Shown here piece after piece: positions 25,025 to 33,197 of a stretch of 50,935 nt of DNA. The notes beneath the pieces were generated by a model, which saw only the letters and a program-made list of their open reading frames with translations, made no database searches and was not told the origin of the DNA. This DNA is from an uncultured Solirubrobacterales bacterium (GTDB taxonomy: Bacteria; Actinomycetota; Thermoleophilia; Solirubrobacterales; 70-9). Position 1 is the stretch's first letter; each line of letters opens with the position of its first letter. The stretch spans positions 1 through 50,935 of the forward strand of contig CAIZLN010000084.1 of the NCBI GenBank assembly GCA_903933815.1, given 5' to 3'. A program made the position numbers and the translations under genes.

Positions 25025-25546
25025 GTGACTTCAGCGATCGGCGCTTCAGAGTTTGGCATCGTCCTCCTGTTGACGATCCTGATCGTCGTGCCCATAGCCG
25101 GGGTCGCATTCGCGCGCTCCGGCAAGGCGCTCGAGGAACTGGGCAAAGGCCGGTTCTCGATCGACCGCGACGACGACCTCGGCAGTGACACGACCGCCAC
25201 AGACAGCGCCGAGACAGCCGAGCGCGAACTGTCGGAGGAGGTGAGACAGATGATCGAGGCTGCTGACTTCAGGAGCCAGGCGCGAGGCGAAGGCCGGCTG
25301 GACATCGAGCGAGAGATCGAACGGCTGATGGCCCGCGAGGTGCCGGCCGGGACCACTCCCCCGGTCCGGACCGAAGATCAGACGACGAGTGGCGGAGGCG
25401 ACCCAGACCCCCGGACTGACGAATCGGGCTTGCGCGAGGAGGTCAGGCAGCTTGTGGTGGCCAACAACGAGCGGCGGGCGCGGCGCGGAGAAAAGCCGCT
25501 CGACATCGAGTCCGAAGTGGATCGCCGGATGAAGGAATGGGGCTGA
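25025..25546 (+). CDS. Single-pass membrane protein with a tandem cytoplasmic repeat, unknown function
   Basis: A TM helix covers residues 10-30 (FGIVLLLTILIVVPIAGVAFA). The soluble part has two similar charged helical units: about residues 69-102 (LSEEVRQMIEAADF..., LDIEREIERLM) and 136-170 (LREEVRQLVVANNE..., LDIESEVDRRM), joined by a Pro/Thr/Gly linker. I do not know the family. The short TM followed by GKALEELGKG is TatA-like in layout but lacks the conserved FGPKKLP hinge. It is probably leaderless. The next gene begins 31 nt later with its own -10 box. Confidence 0.72.
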   Translation: MTSAIGASEFGIVLLLTILIVVPIAGVAFARSGKALEELGKGRFSIDRDDDLGSDTTATDSAETAERELSEEVRQMIEAADFRSQARGEGRLDIEREIERLMAREVPAGTTPPVRTEDQTTSGGGDPDPRTDESGLREEVRQLVVANNERRARRGEKPLDIESEVDRRMKEWG

Positions 25547-25571
25547 CGCAACGCGGCGCCCCGGGTAGGAT
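25543..25571 (+). promoter_or_regulatory. Leaderless promoter of the 110-residue protein gene
   Basis: CTGACG (25543-25548), a 17-nt spacer and TAGGAT (25566-25571) are followed 6 nt later by ATG 25578. Confidence 0.5.
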
Positions 25572-25577
25572 GACCCC

Positions 25578-25910
25578 ATGAACGAAGACCGCTCAATCTA
25601 TGAACTGGAGGACCTGGTGGTTCAGCCGGGCACCTACTTCAATCCGCAGACCGAGGTCGTCCTGATCGTTGACGACTCGGCTTCGATTGATCAGGAAATT
25701 TTCAACATGGAGTCGTTCGAGGGAGCCGAATGGGTGCGGATCGCCGAAGAGACTGCGGTCGACGAACAGCAGCGCGACGAGCTGCTCGAGAGCTTCCAGA
25801 TCCATTACCACCCGGGCAGTAGCGGTTCGGTGTCGGCGACCGCACTCGAGCAGGGCGACGAAGAGCTCGACGAAGGGGAAACCGGCCAGGAGCCCGGCCG
25901 CGAAGACTGA
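25578..25910 (+). CDS. Small acidic protein of unknown function
   Basis: The 110-residue protein has a compact mixed core (YELEDLVVQPGTYFNPQTEV, then VVLIVDDSASIDQEIF and EWVRIAEETAVDEQQRDELL) and an acidic, low-complexity tail. There is no signal peptide or membrane segment and no motif I recognise. A good -10 box 6 nt before the ATG supports that it is real. An additional protein-like frame overlaps its stop codon (see findings). Confidence 0.7.
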   Translation: MNEDRSIYELEDLVVQPGTYFNPQTEVVLIVDDSASIDQEIFNMESFEGAEWVRIAEETAVDEQQRDELLESFQIHYHPGSSGSVSATALEQGDEELDEGETGQEPGRED

Positions 25911-25981
25911 AGCGGCGGGACTGGCTCACCATCTTCGGGGTGCCGGTCGACATCGTCGGCGAAGCCGGCGGCGCCGGCTGA
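25907..25981 (+). other. Protein-like 24-codon frame after the small acidic protein gene
   Basis: From CTG 25907, overlapping the previous stop as CTGA, the frame reads LKRRDWLTIFGVPVDIVGE and ends GGAG. Nearly all codons end in G or C, as in real genes here. It may be a tiny coupled ORF or a remnant. The rest of the stretch up to 26160 holds no feature I can support. Confidence 0.25.
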
Positions 25982-26172
25982 CGGTCTTGCGGCCGCATGC
26001 GGGATCAGGAACCGGGATGGCCCGACCTGAACGCGCAGATCGCCGGGCCGGAGGGCCTGGTCGGGCCGAATGTGGCCTGCTTCGACGCCGGGAAGGACCC
26101 CCGACGGCGGCTGCGGGGAGGCTCGCTGGGCTGCTCGATGCGACCGCAATCACCTGTAAGTGCGTTTCCGCA

Positions 26173-26178
26173 TATGAT
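26173..26178 (+). promoter_or_regulatory. -10 box of the Bcp peroxiredoxin gene
   Basis: TATGAT ends 7 nt before GTG 26186, so GTG 26186 rather than the ATG inside the box (26174) is the likely start of a leaderless mRNA. Confidence 0.5.
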
Positions 26179-26185
26179 TAACGGC

Positions 26186-26659
26186 GTGCTTGAAGCAGGC
26201 AAACAGGCTCCGGACTTCAAACTGAAGGACCAGAACGGCGAGACGGTAACCCTCTCCGACTACTCTGGGAAGGCAGTTGTCCTCTACTTCTACCCGAAGG
26301 CGAACACGCCGGGGTGTACGACGCAGGCCTGCGGGATCCGTGACCGGATGGATGAGTACCGCAATGCGGGTGCAACCGTTATCGGGATCTCCCCGGACGA
26401 AGTCAAGGCTGTCAGGAAGTTTGACGACGCCCACGGCTTCGGCTTCACACTGCTGGCCGACAAAGATCACAAGGTTGCCGAGAAGTTTGGCACCTGGGTC
26501 GAGAAGTCAATGTATGGCAAGACCTTCATGGGCGTGCAGAGAGCAACCTTCATCATCGGTGTCGATGGCAAGATCGCCCGGGTGTTCCCAAAGGTGCAGC
26601 CCAAGACGCACGACGATGTCGTGCTCAAGGCGCTGGTCGAGATCAACACCACCACCTGA
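26186..26659 (+). CDS. bcp: Thioredoxin-dependent peroxiredoxin, Bcp/PrxQ type
   Basis: The protein (157 residues from GTG 26186) begins VLEAGKQAPDFKLKDQNGE and has YPKANTPGCTTQACGIRD: the peroxidatic Cys in PGCT and, five residues on, the resolving Cys typical of Bcp. WVEKSMYGKTFMGVQRATFI is the conserved C-terminal stretch. It reduces hydrogen peroxide and organic peroxides using thioredoxin in the cytoplasm. Starts at 26174 or 25997 are open, but the latter adds about 60 residues with no family match. A two-tier hairpin follows the stop. Confidence 0.95.
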   Translation: MLEAGKQAPDFKLKDQNGETVTLSDYSGKAVVLYFYPKANTPGCTTQACGIRDRMDEYRNAGATVIGISPDEVKAVRKFDDAHGFGFTLLADKDHKVAEKFGTWVEKSMYGKTFMGVQRATFIIGVDGKIARVFPKVQPKTHDDVVLKALVEINTTT

Positions 26660-26666
26660 ATCGTAC

Positions 26667-26708
26667 GGCCGGGGACTCGGGAGCACGAGTCCACGATTGC
26701 CGGCCTTT
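26667..26708 (+). terminator. Two-tier terminator hairpin after bcp
   Basis: An outer GGCCGG/CCGGCC pair encloses an inner GGACTCG/CGAGTCC stem, and TTT follows. It starts 8 nt after the bcp stop codon. Confidence 0.6.
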
Positions 26709-26765
26709 GAGAGCTCGCACCTCACCTGAAAAGGACGAGGGTGGTTGAGGGGCCGTAGCGCCAGT

Positions 26766-26790
26766 GGTTTCGCCGGCCGCCGACGAAACC
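26766..26790. terminator. Hairpin before the end of the leftward lipoprotein gene
   Basis: GGTTTCG and CGAAACC flank an 11-nt G+C-rich loop between the convergent bcp and lipoprotein genes. It may serve the leftward gene; there is no T-run. Confidence 0.3.
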
Positions 26791-26807
26791 GGGATCAGAG
26801 GGCAGCG

Positions 26808-27455
26808 CTAGCGCGGTGCGCCGAACGTTAATTCCCCGGAGGTATCGAGACTGAAGCGGATCCTGGAAGGTGGCAGGGCGTTCACCGGGTCGTCGAGGGC
26901 AAGGATCAGGTCGAAGCGCTGAAGGGCACCATCACCCTTCCTGGCGAAAAGTTCGAAGTCCGCCGCAACAAGAGACTGCTCGAGCCGGTTGAGCCGACCC
27001 ACGCCGGGGATATCGTTCGGCCCGTCAGCCCCGTCGCGACCCTCGGACAGGGGCCGGATCTGGTTGATCAGGCCCTCTACATCGATCGACCCCGACACCC
27101 GCTCGACCTCGCTTCCGTCCAGTTCGATCGGTTCCTCGGCCGAGAGATCCTCGATCACCGTGGCCAGTCCGAGGTCCTCCTCGCCTTCGTTTGAACCAGC
27201 CAGAGCTTCCAGGACGGCCACATTGGTTTCGCGGTCAATACTGAGTATCTGCCGGTCGAGCACGGCATCCTCGAAGCCGAGCGATGCGACCTCCACTTCG
27301 GCCGGCCCGACTGGTGGCGCCAGGAGCGACTCGCGGCTGAGCGCATCGTCCAACACCTGCGGGGGGTCGGATTTCGTACTGGCACCGCAGCCGGCGAGCG
27401 ACAGGGACATCAACGCCACGATGAGCATCAGCAGGGTTGACCTGATCGGTTTCAA
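26808..27455 (-). CDS. Putative lipoprotein of unknown function
   Basis: The start is TTG 27455 (LKPIRSTLLMLIVALM), giving a basic N-terminus, a hydrophobic stretch and the lipobox LAGC near residue 21. The mature part (about 195 residues) is acidic, alpha/beta in pattern, with SLGFEDAVLDRQILSIDRE and FELFARKGDGALQRFDLIL. No family was recognised; the ending FSLDTSGELTF suggests a beta-sheet lipid- or ligand-binding fold such as those of LppX-like lipoproteins, but this is speculative. Its -10 lies back-to-back with that of the divergent ArsA gene. Confidence 0.7.
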   Translation of the reverse strand: MKPIRSTLLMLIVALMSLSLAGCGASTKSDPPQVLDDALSRESLLAPPVGPAEVEVASLGFEDAVLDRQILSIDRETNVAVLEALAGSNEGEEDLGLATVIEDLSAEEPIELDGSEVERVSGSIDVEGLINQIRPLSEGRDGADGPNDIPGVGRLNRLEQSLVAADFELFARKGDGALQRFDLILALDDPVNALPPSRIRFSLDTSGELTFGAPR

Positions 27456-27462
27456 GGCCGGT

Positions 27463-27476
27463 GAGCGTATACGCTC
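27463..27476. promoter_or_regulatory. 14-bp palindrome holding back-to-back divergent -10 boxes
   Basis: GAGCGTATACGCTC is a perfect palindrome. Each strand contains TACGCT (TANNNT type), placed 10 nt before ATG 27486 on the plus strand and 8 nt before TTG 27455 on the minus strand. It can be a shared promoter or an operator. Confidence 0.5.
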
Positions 27477-27485
27477 GCTTGCCCC

Positions 27486-28685
27486 ATGCCACCCCGCACA
27501 ATTCTTTATACGGGCAAAGGAGGAGTCGGAAAGACGAGCGTCGCGGCGGCGACGGCGCGAATGTGCGCCGCAGGGGGCCAAAAAACGGTGGTCATGTCCA
27601 CCGATCCGGCGCACAGTCTGTCCGACTCTCTCGGCGTCGAACTGGGCTCTGATCCGACCGAGGTGGCACCGAACCTGTTCGGGCAGGAGGTGCTGGCGTC
27701 GACCGAAATGCGGCGAAACTGGGACCACGTCTCTACCTGGCTCTCGAAAATGTTGATGAACCAGGGGGTGGATCGCGTGCGGGCAGAGGAGCTGACCGTA
27801 CCCCCGGGCATGGACGAGCTGTTTTCGCTTCTCAGGATCAAGCAGCACTGGGACGATGACGACTGCGAGGTGCTGGTGGTCGACTGCGCACCGAGCGGCG
27901 AGACTCTGAGGCTGCTCGGTTTTCCTGAGGTAGCCCGGTGGTGGATCAAGAAGGCGTTTCCGTGGAACAGTGGTCTGCTGAGCGCCGCGGCCCCGCTCGC
28001 CCGAGCACTGGATCTGCCGCTGCCGGAGCCGGCGATGATGGAAGAGGTCGACCGGCTGATCGAGAACCTGCTGGAGATGGACACCATCCTGCGCGACCGC
28101 GAGCACAGCTCGATCCGGCTGGTGATGAACCCGGACCGAATGGTGATCGACGAAGCCCGCCGAACCTACACCCACCTCTGCCTTTACGGTTACCCGACCG
28201 ACGCGGTGGTGGTCAATCGGTTGTTTCCGGACGAGGTCGAAGGCACCTACTTCGGTCCATGGCGGGACCGACAGGCAACCCAGCTGGAGGAAGTCGAGGC
28301 CGGCTTTGCCCCGGTACCGATACTGACCGCCAGATTCTTCGACCGTGAGGTGCTCGGTGAGGAAATGCAGGGCCTGCTCGCCGGAGAGCTTTTCGACGGT
28401 ATGGACCCGGCCTCGATACTTCATACGGGGATGGCTCGGGAGGTGACCTCTGACGAGTCGGGTACCACGATTCGCATTGCCGCGCCGTTCGTGGAGAAGA
28501 ACGACATCACCCTCCAGCAGGCCGGAGAAGAACTGGTGGTCAGAATCGGCGACGTCAGGCGCACTATCATGCTTCCTTCGGGCCTGGCCGACAGTAACCC
28601 CAGCCGGGCCGCCTTCGAGGATGGAACTCTGGAGATCACGTACGACGATGTCCGATCCGAACCGCCCCGGCGACCGACAGACTGA
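27486..28685 (+). CDS. ArsA/GET3-family ATPase with C-terminal HSP20-like domain
   Basis: The 399-residue protein has the deviant Walker A GKGGVGKTSVAA at the N-terminus, MSTDPAHSLSDSLG (switch I region) and VVDCAPSGETLRLL. From about residue 310 (SGTTIRIAAPFVEKNDITLQQAGEEL) it has the small beta domain found on many actinobacterial ArsA-like proteins. No arsenite-binding cysteine set or arsenic genes are nearby, so it is more likely a GET3-like client- or complex-handling ATPase than an arsenite pump. It overlaps the next gene by 38 nt. Confidence 0.87.
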   Translation: MPPRTILYTGKGGVGKTSVAAATARMCAAGGQKTVVMSTDPAHSLSDSLGVELGSDPTEVAPNLFGQEVLASTEMRRNWDHVSTWLSKMLMNQGVDRVRAEELTVPPGMDELFSLLRIKQHWDDDDCEVLVVDCAPSGETLRLLGFPEVARWWIKKAFPWNSGLLSAAAPLARALDLPLPEPAMMEEVDRLIENLLEMDTILRDREHSSIRLVMNPDRMVIDEARRTYTHLCLYGYPTDAVVVNRLFPDEVEGTYFGPWRDRQATQLEEVEAGFAPVPILTARFFDREVLGEEMQGLLAGELFDGMDPASILHTGMAREVTSDESGTTIRIAAPFVEKNDITLQQAGEELVVRIGDVRRTIMLPSGLADSNPSRAAFEDGTLEITYDDVRSEPPRRPTD

Positions 28686-29103
28686 CACCCTCCCACCTGG
28701 CGCTGATCGCTTCTGGGGACAGTTTTCCCAGACCAAAGCCGGGCGGACTCATTCGGGGCAGGGAGCGCCGGAGCCGGAAGCGCCACCACGCGAGGAAGGC
28801 CAACACTGCCTTGAGTGGTGCCCGATCTGCCGATCTGCCGACATCGTGAGGGCGACCACCTCACCGGAGGCGATCGGCCAGGTTCAGGCGATCCAGAACG
28901 AGGCGATCGGGGTGCTCAAGTCCTTTCTGGCAATTTACGCCGAGCGCACAGGGCAGGGTGCTGACAGACAGAGTGAGGAAGGCGCTGACGGACGGGGTGC
29001 GGATTCCGGTGAAAAGCCGGCGGAAGATGCCCGCCCGGAACGTCGCGGCAGGGCCTCGGGAAGCAACGGCGGGCCGGCAGTCCGGGACATCTCGATCGAG
29101 TAG
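28648..29103 (+). CDS. Small protein with CxxxCPxC zinc motif, partner of the ArsA-like ATPase
   Basis: The 151-residue protein begins MSDPNRPGD and has HCLEWCPICRSADIVRA near residue 55, a likely zinc-binding knuckle, then a helix (IGQVQAIQNEAIGVLKSFLAIYAE) and a low-complexity charged tail. Small proteins with C-x-W-CPxC motifs next to ArsA-like ATPases are known from other actinobacteria, where the role is unclear. The ATG overlaps the ArsA gene end, with GGAG 13 nt upstream, so they are cotranslated. Confidence 0.75.
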   Translation: MSDPNRPGDRQTDTLPPGADRFWGQFSQTKAGRTHSGQGAPEPEAPPREEGQHCLEWCPICRSADIVRATTSPEAIGQVQAIQNEAIGVLKSFLAIYAERTGQGADRQSEEGADGRGADSGEKPAEDARPERRGRASGSNGGPAVRDISIE

Positions 29104-29139
29104 AGCCTGCCGGAAGTAACGCGGGGGCCTGCTCGCCCG

Positions 29140-29145
29140 TATCCT
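29140..29145 (+). promoter_or_regulatory. -10 box of the MoxR ATPase gene
   Basis: TATCCT ends 7 nt before ATG 29153, giving a probable leaderless start for the MoxR-VWA gene pair. Confidence 0.45.
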
Positions 29146-29152
29146 TGACTGG

Positions 29153-30151
29153 ATGGCCAATTCCGTCACAGCCCCTCCAGCCTCGCCGGCCGAAGTCGGA
29201 GACGCTCTGCGCGAAGCGGCCTACCTGGCCGACGAGTCCACGGCCCTGATCGCCTTTCTGGCCCAGCGACTGGGCAAACCCGTTCTGGTCGAAGGTCCCG
29301 CGGGGGTCGGCAAGACTGAACTGGCCAAGGCGCTCTCAAGAGCGACCGGCCGGGAGCTGGTCCGGCTTCAATGCTACGAAGGCCTGGATGAAGCAAAGGC
29401 CCTGTACGAGTGGAACTACCGCAAACAGCTGCTCCAGATCCAGGCGACCGCATCGACCGGGGGCGGTCCTGAGGCGCTGGCCGAACCGGCTGGCAGCGAT
29501 GCTCCTGATGCCGGTCTGGAAACGGGCGAAAAGGCCGCACTCGGGGGCATTTTCACGGAGGAGTTTCTGCTGGAGCGGCCGCTGATGCGGGCAATCGCGA
29601 ATCCCGAACCGGTAGTTCTGCTGATCGACGAAATCGACAAGACGGACCAGGAGTTCGAAGCAATGCTCCTCGAGCTGCTCTCTGACTTTCAGATCACGAT
29701 CCCCGAGATGGGCCGGATCGAGGCGACCACTCACCCGATCGTACTGCTGACCTCCAACAACTCACGCGAGTTGACCGAGGCCCTGAAGCGCCGCTGTCTT
29801 TACCTCTGGCTCGACTACCCGTCAGCCGAGCGGGAGATCGAGATCGTACGCCTGCACGCTCCCGAGATCGACGAGGCGCTCGCCGTCCGGCTGGTCGAAG
29901 TCATCGAGATGGTCCGCGAACTCGACCTGAAGAAGGCGCCTTCCATCGCAGAGTCGATCGACTGGGCCAGAACGCTCGTGCTGATGGGTGCGGACGACAT
30001 CGATGAGAAAGTTTTGCGTGACTCCCTCTCGATCATCGTCAAGCACCGCACCGACCTCGACCTCGTCGCCGACAAGGTACTGCCCCGACTCCGCCGTGAA
30101 CAGAGCGGCACCGGTGGCAATGGTGCCGGTCCGTCGACCAGCCGGGGCTGA
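29153..30151 (+). CDS. MoxR-family AAA+ ATPase (CoxD-like)
   Basis: The 332-residue protein has Walker A VEGPAGVGKTELAKAL, RLQCYEGLDEAKALYEWNYRK, Walker B VVLLIDEIDKTD and the sensor region VLLTSNNSRELTEALKRR. The YEGLDEAKALYEW block is typical of the CoxD subgroup, which works with a VWA-domain CoxE protein to insert metal cofactors or activate enzymes. A low-complexity insert sits between the first two motifs. The VWA partner follows after 1 nt. Confidence 0.9.
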   Translation: MANSVTAPPASPAEVGDALREAAYLADESTALIAFLAQRLGKPVLVEGPAGVGKTELAKALSRATGRELVRLQCYEGLDEAKALYEWNYRKQLLQIQATASTGGGPEALAEPAGSDAPDAGLETGEKAALGGIFTEEFLLERPLMRAIANPEPVVLLIDEIDKTDQEFEAMLLELLSDFQITIPEMGRIEATTHPIVLLTSNNSRELTEALKRRCLYLWLDYPSAEREIEIVRLHAPEIDEALAVRLVEVIEMVRELDLKKAPSIAESIDWARTLVLMGADDIDEKVLRDSLSIIVKHRTDLDLVADKVLPRLRREQSGTGGNGAGPSTSRG

Positions 30152-30152
30152 A

Positions 30153-31571
30153 GTGGCCGAGCCCTCCGGAATGGGCGAGCAGATCCTCGCCTTCTGCGAA
30201 GAGTTACGTCGAGAAGGTTCGGCGGTCGGCACTTCAGAGATCCAGGATGCTTTCCGAGCCCTGGAAATCGTTCCGTGGACGAGTCCGGTCGACTTCAAAG
30301 AGGCGATTGCGACCACGGTGGCGAAGTCACCTCGGGACCGCGAGGTGTTTGACCTGGTCTTCGACCGGTTCTTCTTCCGCGCTGCCGAGCAGGCTGCTCT
30401 GGGCAGATCCGACGGTAGTGAGAGCGACCCCACCCGAAACTCCCGGATCTCAAAGGAGTCCCTTGATTCCCTGGATGCCGACCAGCTTGCCCAGGCTGTC
30501 CGCGAAGCGATCGAAGCAGGTGATGAGTCGGCAATGAACGAACTGGCGCGGCTGGCGATCGAGGCGTTCGGGCAACAGGGCGAGAGCTCCGGCGTGGTCG
30601 GAGTGGATCTGCAGCGGATTCGCCGTGGCCTGGGCCTCAGCCCGAACGGTAAAGGTGAGGGTGAAAGCGGCACGCCGATCGACCGGGATCGGATGGCCCG
30701 GTTCGAGCGGCAGCTCAGGCGCGAGCTTCAGCGCCGCCAGATTGCCCGTCAGGGCACTCTGCCTCCAGCCCGCCCACTGTCCGAGCTGAACAGGGCCCTG
30801 CCGATGCGCGGTGCCCAGGACCTGGCCGAGGTTCACAAGGCGGTCGCCCAGATGAAGCGCCGGCTGGCCACGCTCGGCCACGACCCGCGCGGGTCAAAGC
30901 GGGGCAGAACGGTCGATGTCCGCAAAACGATGCGTTCCTCGCTGGAGACCGGCGGTGTGCCACTCAACCTCAGCTACAGACCGCGCCGTCCCAGGAAGCC
31001 AGAGATCTATGTGCTCTGTGATGTCTCGACCTCGGTCAGCTCGGCCTCGACCTTCTTCCTCTCGGTGCTCCACGCCCTGCATGACTCTTTCCGAAAGCTG
31101 CGGAGCTTTGTATTCATCGAGCGGATCTCCGAGGTGACCGGTGTCTTCGAAAACGAGCGTGACTTTTCTGCGATCTCGGAGCGCATCACCTCGGAGGGCG
31201 GAGTGGCAGACATCTCCGGATATACCGACTACGGCCGCGTCTGGGGCGAGTTTCTCGAAGACGTATCCAGCGATCTCGGCCCGCGATCAACCGTAATCGT
31301 GCTCGGTGATGCCCGCACGAACGGGCGACCACCCGCCTCCGAAGCCTTCGCGAAGATAACAAGGAGGGCCAACCGTACCTTCTGGCTCAACCCCGAACCA
31401 GCGCTCTACTGGAACTACGGGGACTCGGTCATGAACGCCTACATCCCCTACTGCGATGGTGCCTTCGAGTGCTGGCAGACCGAGCACCTCGAGCGCTTCG
31501 TCGACATCGTCGCCGCTGGCAGACCGGTGCTGGAGCGCCCCCGCACCCCCACTACCCGCCACCGGTACTGA
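30153..31571 (+). CDS. VWA-domain protein, CoxE-like
   Basis: GTG 30153, one base after the MoxR stop, begins VAEPSGMGEQILAFCEELRREG, the usual start of CoxE-like proteins. Residues up to about 270 are helical. The VWA domain follows with the MIDAS motif LCDVSTSVSSAS, then the threonine region SGYTDYG and IVLGDARTNGR. CoxE-type proteins pair with MoxR ATPases as chaperones for metalloenzymes such as CO dehydrogenase, but no such enzyme is in this window. At 472 residues it is of normal length for the group. Confidence 0.9.
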   Translation: MAEPSGMGEQILAFCEELRREGSAVGTSEIQDAFRALEIVPWTSPVDFKEAIATTVAKSPRDREVFDLVFDRFFFRAAEQAALGRSDGSESDPTRNSRISKESLDSLDADQLAQAVREAIEAGDESAMNELARLAIEAFGQQGESSGVVGVDLQRIRRGLGLSPNGKGEGESGTPIDRDRMARFERQLRRELQRRQIARQGTLPPARPLSELNRALPMRGAQDLAEVHKAVAQMKRRLATLGHDPRGSKRGRTVDVRKTMRSSLETGGVPLNLSYRPRRPRKPEIYVLCDVSTSVSSASTFFLSVLHALHDSFRKLRSFVFIERISEVTGVFENERDFSAISERITSEGGVADISGYTDYGRVWGEFLEDVSSDLGPRSTVIVLGDARTNGRPPASEAFAKITRRANRTFWLNPEPALYWNYGDSVMNAYIPYCDGAFECWQTEHLERFVDIVAAGRPVLERPRTPTTRHRY

Positions 31572-31586
31572 GCCGAACCGGCTCAG
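31568..31586. terminator. Hairpin over the stop codon of the VWA gene
   Basis: CTGAGCC and GGCTCAG pair around GAACC, starting inside the stop region. It lies between convergent genes. Confidence 0.4.
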
Positions 31587-31613
31587 GTCGTCTGACCCCG
31601 CACCGACAACGGC

Positions 31614-33197
31614 TCAGCCGAAGCGCACCGGCTTGATCGTCTTCCTGCGGTTTCCCTTTTCGTCGGTAGCAAGGACGATGAGCCTCGCCTGCGCGACATC
31701 ACGCTTCCTCAGACGCTGGCGAAAGCCAGCTGCCGGGCGAATTCTGACCCTCCGCTCCGCGACATCATCGACATCGAGCCGGGCGCGCCCGATCGTGACA
31801 TCGCGGGAGCCCTTTCCGGCCGCACGCTTCAGCCGGGTGACGAGCTGGATATCAAGTCTCACCGGCGGACTTTCGTCGCTGACCGAGATCCCGAAGGTCT
31901 GGCCCGCGCCGGCCAGTCCGCGCAGACTCGGCCTGCCGAGAACCCTGATTCTTGCTACCGGCCCTGCCCGGTCGGGGAACGGCTCCGGCCGGCTGCGTCG
32001 GAAAGGACCTGAGATCTCAAATATCGCTCCGCCGCCGACTGCGCGTGGGGAGGCAAAATAGAAACGGCTGCCAGTCGGGTCAAAGACCGGTCCGGTCAGC
32101 TCCGAGTTGACGTGTTCGGTTCCGGGAAGCTGGAGAAAGGCTGCAGCCTCTCCTTCGGTGCTGATCAGGCAGACCTGAAGATCATCTGCGTCTTCGCAGA
32201 CGTAGAGATCGCCTGAAGCCGGCGATACGGTGACATTGTCGGTGTCGTGAAGCGGAGCCTCGTCACCGAGGGCAACACCGTCGTACAGAACCTCAAGCTC
32301 TTCCTCCGCGCAGTTGTAGGCATAGACGCGGTCATCCTGAGTGGTCGCAAAGTAGACCACCCCCTGGTCGTACCAGGCGCCTTCACCCCGCCTGAACTTC
32401 GTCGCCTCCGGAATCTGCTGGCGAGTTGGAACACGACCGGTCTGCCGCGGGTCCGGGAGCTCGCTCCAGCTAACCTTGCCGTCCTCGCCGACCACCGCTA
32501 CATCGAGCTTTCCGCTGGCCAGGTCGGGGTAGCTGTCGGGGCGGAAACGGTAGAAGCAGCCGTCTCCGAGGTCCTCGGTCAGGAAGGCGTATCTGCCGAC
32601 CGGATCGATCACCGCCGCTTCATGCTTGAAGACGCCCATCGCCGGCCGAACCTGACTGGCTTTCTTTCCCCACGGGTCGCATTCGAAAACCCGGCCGGTT
32701 GGTGTCTCTTCGCATGAGAGCCACGTTCCCCACGGCGTTACCCCGCCTGCGCAGTTGATGTTGGTGTTCTTCAGGATCGGATAGGCATCAGTCACCTGGA
32801 AGTTCCGGTCAAACCGGATGGCCGCCGTACCGATCTCCCACGTCGGAGGGCTGTTGGGAAGCTCGCTGTTGGAAACCAGGATGAAGCCCCGGTCATTGGT
32901 GCGATAGGTGCCCATGCCGTCAGGCAGACCGTGAAACTTGTACCTGCTTTTGCCGATTACCTGATCGGTTCGCGCAATGACTCTCGAGGAAAATCCGTCC
33001 GGCAACATGATTCCGTTGGTGTCCGGCGGGTTGAGCGGGCCGTAAGGACCGGCGCCTGCGACGGCCGGCGCGGCCATCGCGTCCAGCGCCCGACCGAGCA
33101 TCCCTCCGGCGAACGCGATTCCACCGGCCACTCCGGCACCTGCCCGGAGAGCATCGCGGCGGGTCAGCCCTTCCCTGTCATCTCCCTCAATGTTCAT
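31614..33197 (-). CDS. PhoX-family (DUF839) phosphatase-like protein, Tat-exported
   Basis: The N-terminus contains the twin-arginine motif TRRDALRAGAGVAGG and a hydrophobic stretch with AMA before the mature protein. The core has NINCAGGVTPWGTWLSCEE, a PhoX family signature around the active-site region, and further beta-propeller blades (EGAWYDQGVVYFATTQDD, CEDADDLQVCL). PhoX enzymes are calcium/iron-dependent secreted phosphatases. The C-terminal 100 residues are Arg-rich and form an added beta domain. ATG 33197 has GGGAG 10 nt upstream. Phosphatase activity is inferred from family; some members lack it. Confidence 0.85.
   Translation of the reverse strand: MNIEGDDREGLTRRDALRAGAGVAGGIAFAGGMLGRALDAMAAPAVAGAGPYGPLNPPDTNGIMLPDGFSSRVIARTDQVIGKSRYKFHGLPDGMGTYRTNDRGFILVSNSELPNSPPTWEIGTAAIRFDRNFQVTDAYPILKNTNINCAGGVTPWGTWLSCEETPTGRVFECDPWGKKASQVRPAMGVFKHEAAVIDPVGRYAFLTEDLGDGCFYRFRPDSYPDLASGKLDVAVVGEDGKVSWSELPDPRQTGRVPTRQQIPEATKFRRGEGAWYDQGVVYFATTQDDRVYAYNCAEEELEVLYDGVALGDEAPLHDTDNVTVSPASGDLYVCEDADDLQVCLISTEGEAAAFLQLPGTEHVNSELTGPVFDPTGSRFYFASPRAVGGGAIFEISGPFRRSRPEPFPDRAGPVARIRVLGRPSLRGLAGAGQTFGISVSDESPPVRLDIQLVTRLKRAAGKGSRDVTIGRARLDVDDVAERRVRIRPAAGFRQRLRKRDVAQARLIVLATDEKGNRRKTIKPVRFG

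Noticed and set aside
25025-25130. TatA-like protein
   Set aside because: The short membrane helix and following helix fit the layout, but the FGPKKLP hinge is missing and the remainder is unlike TatA.
25997-26185. A 60-residue N-terminal extension of Bcp
   Set aside because: It does not match the family N-terminus, and a TATGAT box lies just before GTG 26186.
26808-28736. A 642-codon open frame on the minus strand across the ArsA gene
   Set aside because: Only its last 215 codons (from TTG 27455) look like a protein, with a lipobox signal. The rest is antisense to the well-supported ArsA ATPase.
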